A stretch of 64,000 nt of DNA from Chloroflexota bacterium. GTDB lineage: Bacteria > Chloroflexota > Dehalococcoidia > Tepidiformales > Tepidiformaceae. A model generated the notes under the pieces. It had not been told where the DNA came from. It did not search any database and saw only the letters and a program-made list of their open reading frames with translations. This document shows positions 58,836 through 64,000 of this stretch, piece by piece. The position numbers and the translations under genes were made by a program. How positions within the stretch are numbered: position 1 is the stretch's first letter; every line of letters starts with the position of its first letter. The DNA lies in contig JAPOQN010000005.1 in the NCBI GenBank assembly GCA_026710655.1, positions 124,001 to 188,000 of the forward strand, in the 5' to 3' direction.

Positions 58836-58841
58836 ATTGTA
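58836..58841 (-). promoter_or_regulatory. -10-like TACAAT, leaderless start of P450 (2)
   Basis: On the minus strand TACAAT is followed by 6 bases and the ATG. A TTGCCA lies 15 bases upstream as a possible -35. This is one of the best leaderless candidates in the window. Confidence 0.5.
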
Positions 58842-58914
58842 GCGGTGCGGGCGCGGTGGCAAAGCGTTGGCGCATCGCTCAGAATCGGCTCGCTCAGGAA
58901 GAAGGGGGCAGATT

Positions 58915-59694
58915 ATGCAGCTCGAAGGACAGGTGGCGGTCGTTACCGGCGGGGCCGAGGGGATTGGGCGGGGGTTCGCCGTGGCCTTCGCGGAGCAGGG
59001 CGCAAACGTGGCCTCGCTCGACATCGACGCGCTCAGCAACCAGGAAACGATCCGCCAGGTGCGGGCGACCGGGCGGGACGGACTCGCCGTCGATTGCGAC
59101 GTGGCGGACAAGGAGCAGGTGCGGCGGGCGATGAACAGCGTCGTGCAGCGCTTCGGGCGGGTCGACGTCCTCGTGAACAACGCGGCGATCTGGGTCGACA
59201 CGGCGCTCACGTCGGGGACGTACGAGTCGCAGGCGCGGGCGTTCGAGGACTCGATGGACATCTGCACGATGGGGACCTACTACTGCTCGCTGGCGGCGGT
59301 CCCGGCGATGCAGGCACAGGGGGGCGGTCACATCCTCAACGTCATCACTGAACACGTGCACGAGGGGCACCTGATCACGGGGCTGGCGGCAGCAACGGGC
59401 TACGACGCGGCGAAGTTCGCGCAGGCACGGCTGACGGAGACGTGGGCGGTCGAGCTGAAGCCGCACAACATCCGGGTGAACGCCCTCTGCATGGGGGCAA
59501 CCGATTCGCCCATGTTCCGAGCGACGCACGACAGCCCGGCGGAGGTGATGCCGGCAGACATCGCGCAGGGGGCACTGAACATCCTCGCGCACGGGCCGGA
59601 CGGGCCGACGGGCGAGCTGTACCTGTTCGCAGCCTCGGGCACCTCGCGCGAGCAGAGCCTGCGCGAGATCGCGGCGCTGGCGCCGGGGAGCTAG
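58915..59694 (+). CDS. Short-chain dehydrogenase/reductase with atypical catalytic Ser position
   Basis: 259-aa NAD(P) enzyme: TGGAEGIG (11-18), Asp36 favouring NAD, NNAA (88-91) and YxxxK Tyr163/Lys167. The usual catalytic Ser of NxSS reads NVIT (Thr145) and lies 18 residues before the Tyr instead of about 13, so activity may be altered. AGGGGG precedes the ATG. A VOC gene follows 9 bp later and is probably co-transcribed. Confidence 0.85.
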   Translation: MQLEGQVAVVTGGAEGIGRGFAVAFAEQGANVASLDIDALSNQETIRQVRATGRDGLAVDCDVADKEQVRRAMNSVVQRFGRVDVLVNNAAIWVDTALTSGTYESQARAFEDSMDICTMGTYYCSLAAVPAMQAQGGGHILNVITEHVHEGHLITGLAAATGYDAAKFAQARLTETWAVELKPHNIRVNALCMGATDSPMFRATHDSPAEVMPADIAQGALNILAHGPDGPTGELYLFAASGTSREQSLREIAALAPGS

Positions 59695-59703
59695 GAGCAG
59701 GCC

Positions 59704-60528
59704 ATGGCGGAGACGCAAGCGCACCACGGCGTAACGGTCAGCGACCTGGAGGCGATGACGGCGGCCGTCGCGGCGATCGGCTTCACCTCCATCGAGGGAG
59801 GCGCGAGCGAGCCCCGCAACTACCGGAACGAGGATGGCGACGCCATCGGCCAGATGATCGCGCCCACGCTCGGCGACGAGATCCGCACATGGTTCATCGA
59901 GAATCCGGCGACCCGTCAGCAGATCGACCTCGTGGAGCTGACGGCGGAGGGAACGCGCCTCGACCGGCCGGGCGACGAGCCAGCGCAGGGCGACCTCACG
60001 ATCGGGATCGCGACGGACGACCCCGAGGGGGCGTACCGGGCGATGCGCGAGGCGGCGCCGGGGCTGGCGTGGTCGGAGGCGGAGGCGCTCCCGCAAGAGG
60101 ACGGCCTGGCGTTCACGCTGGACAGCCAGCGCTACGTGCTCACGCGGGGCGAGCCGTTCGCGCTTGTCCACTACCCACGGTCCGGGTTCGCAAGGGCGTG
60201 GCGGTTCTTCCAGCAGGTGCTCGGCTACCGGCTCACGTCGCTCTCGACGCAGGGCACTGGGGACGAGCGCTGGGCGCTCCAGGGCGGCGGCGGGCGGGTG
60301 GAACTGGTGGTGGAAGAGGGGACGCCGGTGGCGCCGGCCGAGGCGGGGAAGCGGTACCTGGGGTCGAACCACTTCCGGCTGCTGAACGCCGACCTGGAGG
60401 CGATCGCGGAGCGGGTGGAGTCGAGCGGGCTGGGGACGTGGTTCTTCCCGCCGAGCGAGGCGGGATTCGCGCAGATCATCGGGCCAACAGGCGAATTCAT
60501 CGAGCTGTACGACCGCTCGGTTTCCTGA
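59704..60528 (+). CDS. Two-module VOC/glyoxalase-like protein
   Basis: 274-aa protein. The C-terminal half (about 160-270) is a clear VOC module: FARAWRFFQQVLGYRLTS, NHFRLLNADLEAIAERV and IIGPTGEFIELYDRS, with Glu as a possible metal ligand. The N-terminal half looks like a second, weaker module. Extradiol dioxygenases and isomerases share this layout. AGGAG precedes the ATG; it is likely in an operon with the SDR. Confidence 0.78.
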   Translation: MAETQAHHGVTVSDLEAMTAAVAAIGFTSIEGGASEPRNYRNEDGDAIGQMIAPTLGDEIRTWFIENPATRQQIDLVELTAEGTRLDRPGDEPAQGDLTIGIATDDPEGAYRAMREAAPGLAWSEAEALPQEDGLAFTLDSQRYVLTRGEPFALVHYPRSGFARAWRFFQQVLGYRLTSLSTQGTGDERWALQGGGGRVELVVEEGTPVAPAEAGKRYLGSNHFRLLNADLEAIAERVESSGLGTWFFPPSEAGFAQIIGPTGEFIELYDRSVS

Positions 60529-60579
60529 GAAGCACGGTCAGCGCGGCTCCTGCCGGCGACCCAGCCCCACCGTGGCTCG

Positions 60580-60608
60580 TTGACGCGGTTATGACGCGTG
60601 GCTATGTT
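60580..60608 (+). promoter_or_regulatory. Promoter TTGACG-N17-TATGTT
   Basis: A near-consensus housekeeping-type promoter: TTGACG at 60580-60585, a 17-base spacer, then TATGTT at 60603-60608. The AGGAGGG ribosome-binding site and ATG 60636 follow. It is the clearest two-box promoter in the window. Confidence 0.6.
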
Positions 60609-60635
60609 CGCCACAACCCACGAAGGAGGGTTCAG

Positions 60636-61334
60636 ATGCTCTCAGCCCGGAAAAGCGGAAAGGCCATTTCGAGGCGGCAGTTGATGGTGGGAGGGGCGGC
60701 GCTGGCAGCAGGCTCGGCAGCGCTCCTCGCATCGACAGGCACAAGCAAGGCGGCATCGACGTCCGCCATCGAGGAGGTGGTCGCGAAGGCGCAGATCTCG
60801 GAGCTGCGCCGCATGTACGGCAAGGCGACGGACCTGCTCGGCGCGGGCAAGGACCACGACCACTTCGGGGGCGACGAGCCGCTCTCGACCGAGATCAAGC
60901 ACTTCATGGCCCGCAACATCTACCGGCGCATCTTCACCGAGGACGCCACCATCTCGGCCTCGGGCGGTGCGCTCACGGGGGTCGGGCCGGACGACTGGGC
61001 CGACAAGGTAGCGGCGGCGCTGGCCCCATTCTCGGCAACGCAGCACATGCTGGGCACGCAGCTGGTCGAGATCGACGAGATGCCGGACGACGAGGGCTGT
61101 GGCGGCGGCGGCACGATGCAGAGCTACCTGAACGCGCTGCACGAGTTCTCACCCGGAGGCAACATCGGTATCTACCGGGGCACCTACTTCGACAAGGTGC
61201 GCTATACGCCCGAAGTCGGCTGGCAGATATACGACATGAACCTCGTGCTCGCGTCGTGGGAGACGCGCGCGCACACGCCGCCCGCTCCAGCAGAGGAAGC
61301 AGCGGAGGACGAGTCCGCGGAGGACGAGGGCTAG
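60636..61334 (+). CDS. Tat-exported SnoaL-like protein
   Basis: 232-aa protein with a twin-arginine signal (SRRQLMVGGAALAAGSAALLA, about 12-32) and an NTF2/SnoaL-like domain: a helix EVVAKAQISELRRMYGKATDLLG, ARNIYRRIFTEDATISA, then strands to GIYRGTYFDKVRY and WQIYDMNLVLASW. A Glu/Asp-rich tail ends it. ATG 60636 follows AGGAGGG. Exported folded proteins of this type can bind or transform small molecules; the role here is unknown. Confidence 0.77.
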   Translation: MLSARKSGKAISRRQLMVGGAALAAGSAALLASTGTSKAASTSAIEEVVAKAQISELRRMYGKATDLLGAGKDHDHFGGDEPLSTEIKHFMARNIYRRIFTEDATISASGGALTGVGPDDWADKVAAALAPFSATQHMLGTQLVEIDEMPDDEGCGGGGTMQSYLNALHEFSPGGNIGIYRGTYFDKVRYTPEVGWQIYDMNLVLASWETRAHTPPAPAEEAAEDESAEDEG

Positions 61335-61354
61335 CCGGCGGTCACGGACAAGGG

Positions 61355-61380
61355 GTGAGGGGCTGTCCGCAGCCCCTCAC
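61355..61380. terminator. Bidirectional hairpin
   Basis: A perfect 11-bp stem (61355-61365 / 61370-61380) with loop TCCG lies between two convergent genes. There is no T tract. Confidence 0.6.
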
Positions 61381-61402
61381 TCAGCCGTGTCGCTACCTGA
61401 AG

Positions 61403-62128
61403 TCAGCAGCGCAGCTGCGCGGCGAGGTCGTGGAAGTCGGTAGCGTTGAAGTCAAAGCGATCGTCGGGCTCGAGGTCGACGGTCACTGACGGACCGTGCT
61501 CGCGGGGGCGGGGGACGAAGGCGGTGCGGAGACCGCAGGCGCCAGCGGCCTCGAGGTCGGGCTTGTGGGCGGCCACCATCATGACCTGGGCGGGGTCGAG
61601 GGTGAGCGCGCGGGCGGCTGAGAGGTAGGTCTCGGGATCACTCTTGAAGTGGCCGAGCAGGTCGGCGCTGAGGAAGCAGTCCCAGGGCAGGCCGGAGTGC
61701 TTGGCCATGTTCACGAGCAGGGCCAGGTTGCCGTTCGAGAGGGTGGAGACGATGAAGCGCGTGCCGAGCCGCCGGAGCCCGCCGACGGAATCGGGCCAGG
61801 GGTCGAGGCGGTGCCAGACGCGGTTCAGATCCGCCGCCTCGGCCTCGTCAAGGGGGTTGCCGAGCTCGCCGAGGAGTTCGTCGAGCTTGGCGCGGTGGAG
61901 GGCATCGGCGGTCGTGAAGGGGCGCTCGCCCCGGCGGATGGCCTGGATGCCGCCGACGTAGCCCTCGAAGCGCCAGCGATCGGCGAAGGCGCCCCAGTCG
62001 GCGTCGAGGCCCTTGCCTTGCCCGAGCGTGGCCGTGACCTCGCGAATCACGGTGCTGCGCCAGTCGACGACGGTGCCAAAGACATCGAAGGTGAGGGCTT
62101 GAACGTCGGGAAGCGGCGTGGAAGTCAT
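61403..62128 (-). CDS. HAD hydrolase, haloacid dehalogenase type II-like
   Basis: 241-aa HAD-fold hydrolase. The nucleophile is Asp15 in TFDVFGTVVDW, followed by the STLSNGN motif, the Lys in FKSDPETY and the AAHKPDLEAA segment with acidic residues of motif IV. Spacing and the RWRFEGYVGGI cap match L-2-haloacid dehalogenases, though the active-site Ser/Asn of motif IV read Ala/His. A phosphatase or dehalogenase is possible. Confidence 0.82.
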   Translation of the reverse strand: MTSTPLPDVQALTFDVFGTVVDWRSTVIREVTATLGQGKGLDADWGAFADRWRFEGYVGGIQAIRRGERPFTTADALHRAKLDELLGELGNPLDEAEAADLNRVWHRLDPWPDSVGGLRRLGTRFIVSTLSNGNLALLVNMAKHSGLPWDCFLSADLLGHFKSDPETYLSAARALTLDPAQVMMVAAHKPDLEAAGACGLRTAFVPRPREHGPSVTVDLEPDDRFDFNATDFHDLAAQLRC

Positions 62129-62156
62129 GGGGCGATTCTGCCAGAAGCGGGCGGGG

Positions 62157-63494
62157 TCAGGAGGGGTCGGGAGGTTCGCCCTCGGGCGGGGTCCAGGTCA
62201 CAAGGGGGTTGCTGTCGCTGCCGAGCGTGACGAGGGGGCGGACGAAGATGAGCATGAGGATGAGGAGGCCAAAGGGGATGGCGCCCATGATGAGGAGCGC
62301 CTCCCGGTCTCCGATGCCGTCGGCGAGGGCGCCCGAATAGACCCAGTTGAGCTGCATGAACTGCAGGACCATGAAGTAGACGGCGAGGACGCGGCTCCGC
62401 AACTCGGCGGGTACGCGGATCTGGAGGATGGTCATCATGGCGACCATCCAGAAGGGCGAACTGATCCCCATGAAGAACTCCACCGCCAGGGTGAGCTCAA
62501 ACCAGGGGGAGATGGAGTAGACGATCATGCAGGCGCACCAGTCGAGGGGTGCGATCAGCAAGGTGAGCCCTTTCAACTTGAGGCGCTCGCCGAGGGCCAC
62601 GACGACGATGGAGCCGGCGAAACTACCGGCGCCGAAGGCGGCATTGAGCCAGCCAAAGCCGGATGCGCCAACATTCAGCACATCGTCGGCAAAGACGGGC
62701 CGCAGAATGAGGATGGCGCCGGCGAAGAGGGTGATGAAGGTCGCGGGCATCAGTATCCAGACGAGGAGGCGGTCGCGGCGGAGGTGGCGGGCCGTCTCGA
62801 CGATGTCGGCGGTGAAGGAGAGCGTGGAGGCGACGGCGACCTCGGTCTTGCCTCTGATGGGGATGGCCAGCAGGAGAATGGCGCCGATGACGAAGCCGGC
62901 GCCACCGATGAGGTAGGTCGCCTGGGCGCCGACGGTGGCGATAAGGGGGCCGCCCAGGGAGGGTCCGGCTATTCCCAGCACGCCCGTCACCATGGCGATC
63001 AGGGCAACTGCCGTGGGCAGGCGGCGGGGACCCACCAGGTCGTAGACGTAGCTCTGCGTAGCGGGCTGGCTGAGAGCAAGGAAGGCCGCCTCGAATCCCA
63101 CGGCAACGAGCACAATCCAGACCTGGGCGGCGCCCATGGCAACGACGATGCCCATGGCGATGGCGACGCCAGCGAGGCCAACTCGTCCGGCGATCAACAG
63201 GTCGCGTCTGGCCGTGCGATCGGCGATGACGCCGCCGTAGGGGGACAACGCGATGACGATGACCGCGTGGATACCGCCCATCAGCCCGAGGACGGTGCGG
63301 GAGTCGGTGAGCTCCTTGAGCAGCCACTGGGCCCCCAGCAGGATGAGCCCCTGACCAACGAAAAAGAGGGCGTTGCTCCAGAAGTAGCGGGCGAAGCCGC
63401 GATCCTGGAACGCGTCACCGGCAGCGCGAAAGGTGTCGCGCAGACCAAGGGGTTGCGGGGTGTCGGGAGAGGCCGCTGCTTCAGCCACCAGCAC
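62157..63494 (-). CDS. MFS transporter (exporter type)
   Basis: 445-aa major facilitator, 12 predicted helices, of the MFS_3/EntS-like exporter group. Features are GLILLGAQWLLKELTDSRTVLGLMGG in the first helices, GVIADRTARRDLLIAG as the loop 2-3 signature, and GSLGGPLIATVG-like helices. It ends with a short acidic/Pro tail. GTG 63494 follows AAGGA, with TATGAT upstream as a possible -10. The substrate could be a drug or siderophore; not assigned. Confidence 0.87.
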   Translation of the reverse strand: MLVAEAAASPDTPQPLGLRDTFRAAGDAFQDRGFARYFWSNALFFVGQGLILLGAQWLLKELTDSRTVLGLMGGIHAVIVIALSPYGGVIADRTARRDLLIAGRVGLAGVAIAMGIVVAMGAAQVWIVLVAVGFEAAFLALSQPATQSYVYDLVGPRRLPTAVALIAMVTGVLGIAGPSLGGPLIATVGAQATYLIGGAGFVIGAILLLAIPIRGKTEVAVASTLSFTADIVETARHLRRDRLLVWILMPATFITLFAGAILILRPVFADDVLNVGASGFGWLNAAFGAGSFAGSIVVVALGERLKLKGLTLLIAPLDWCACMIVYSISPWFELTLAVEFFMGISSPFWMVAMMTILQIRVPAELRSRVLAVYFMVLQFMQLNWVYSGALADGIGDREALLIMGAIPFGLLILMLIFVRPLVTLGSDSNPLVTWTPPEGEPPDPS

Positions 63495-63561
63495 ATCCTT
63501 GGTCGGGGTGGGGCTTCCGCATCATAGGGGAGTGTGGGGCGCGAGGGCGGGGATGGACGGG

Positions 63562-63567
63562 TATCAT
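63562..63567 (+). promoter_or_regulatory. -10-like TATCAT upstream of the split-barrel gene
   Basis: TATCAT lies 58 bases before the ATG at 63626, giving a leader of about 50 bases with GAGGTGA as the ribosome-binding site. No good -35 is seen. Confidence 0.3.
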
Positions 63568-63625
63568 CGCGAGCCGCCGGAGGCCCCCAGGGCCGCCACG
63601 AACAGACCACGACGAGGTGACGGAG

Positions 63626-64000
63626 ATGCCAGAGCCAGAGGTGATGAAGGACCACGAGATCGTCTCGATCTTCCCCTTCAGCGACGACGAGATCGACGAG
63701 ATGCTGACGGACGCGCGGGAGTGCGTGCTGATGTGGGGCACCAAGGACGGGTGGCCCGTGGGGGTGCTGCACCAGTTCTTCTGGAAGGACGGGAAGTTCT
63801 GGATCACGTGCACGGCGAACCGCCACCGGGTGGCGGCGATCAAGCGCGACCCGCGCGTCTCGGTGTCGGTGAGCGCGATGGTAGCGTTCAACTTCGAGCA
63901 GCGCGGGGCCGTGACGGCGAAGGGACGCGCGGTGGTTCGCGAGGACCGGGAGACGAAGGACTGGTTCTACCCCGCACTCGCGACGAAGGCGCTGGGCGAC
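63626..64000 (+). CDS. Pyridoxamine 5'-phosphate oxidase-like (split-barrel) flavoprotein, 3' truncated
   Basis: The frame is open from ATG 63626 to the window end, 125 codons. After an acidic helix (DDEIDEMLTDARECVLMWG), the split-barrel beta pattern appears: WPVGVLHQFFWKDGKFWITCTANRHRVAAIKRDPRVSVSVS, then GAVTAKGRAVV. Family members bind FMN or F420 and reduce enones, pyridoxine or biliverdin. GAGGTGA precedes the ATG. The C-terminus is missing, so cofactor choice cannot be settled. Confidence 0.8.
   Translation, partial: MPEPEVMKDHEIVSIFPFSDDEIDEMLTDARECVLMWGTKDGWPVGVLHQFFWKDGKFWITCTANRHRVAAIKRDPRVSVSVSAMVAFNFEQRGAVTAKGRAVVREDRETKDWFYPALATKALGD

Noticed and set aside
1..64000. tRNA genes
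   Set aside because: I looked for T-loop sequences of the GGTTCGAATCC type with matching acceptor stems and saw none; a covariance scan would be needed to be certain.

Overview
This is a 64 kb stretch of very G+C-rich, densely coded bacterial DNA. It has about 56 protein genes and no rRNA, tRNA or CRISPR that I can recognise. Frequent GTG starts, Tat and lipoprotein exports, and above all the repeated families suggest a Chloroflexota bacterium of the Dehalococcoidia / SAR202 type. The families are luciferase-like and acyl-CoA-dehydrogenase-like flavin monooxygenases, family III CoA transferases, P450s, SDRs, aldo/keto reductases and CocE esterases. The placement is an inference from gene content; no marker gene is present to settle it.

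Layout. 1-4.1 kb: the end of a sensor histidine kinase facing an NfeD-flotillin pair. 4.3-10.7 kb: a branched-chain amino acid type ABC transporter (livHMGF) in which LivH carries an extra exported domain and the convergent binding protein is a fusion of two complete binding domains. 10.8-17.7 kb: minus-strand genes for a CX5R phosphatase, an LLM oxidoreductase, a 5'-nucleotidase-like surface enzyme, a chromate transporter, an aldo/keto reductase and a Rieske protein. 17.8-22.8 kb: a peptide-type ABC binding protein and its two permeases, then a CoA transferase. 22.8-26.1 kb: an SDR facing twin esterases and a YbaK-type deacylase. 26.1-29.1 kb: a less G+C-rich island with a complete EcoRII-Vsr-Dcm restriction-modification system. 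29.2-37.2 kb: two flavin monooxygenase paralogues, a SnoaL-like protein and twin MMPL/RND exporters. 37.3-46.3 kb: a region in which degenerate 7-bp repeat arrays sit at gene boundaries. It includes a PD-(D/E)XK-like nuclease gene bracketed by inverted copies and a possible structured RNA. 46.4-64 kb: more catabolic genes, including a tight five-gene CoA-thioester operon, a P450-methyltransferase pair, an SDR-VOC pair, a Tat-exported SnoaL-like protein, a haloacid-dehalogenase-like protein, an MFS exporter and the start of a flavin split-barrel oxidoreductase.

How the parts fit. Most genes suit a heterotroph that imports amino acids and peptides and oxidises varied organic compounds: monooxygenation (P450, LLM, acyl-CoA-dehydrogenase-like), dehydrogenation (SDR, AKR, GMC, Gfo/Idh), ester or amide hydrolysis, CoA activation and crotonase-fold chemistry, with MMPL and MFS exporters for efflux. 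At least ten genes have a -10-like hexamer 6-8 bases before the start codon and no clear Shine-Dalgarno sequence, so leaderless transcription appears common. The signals most worth a second look are the heptad arrays and the inverted-repeat nuclease cassette at 38.4-45.0 kb, the double binding protein, and the structured non-coding stretch at 40.4-40.7 kb.
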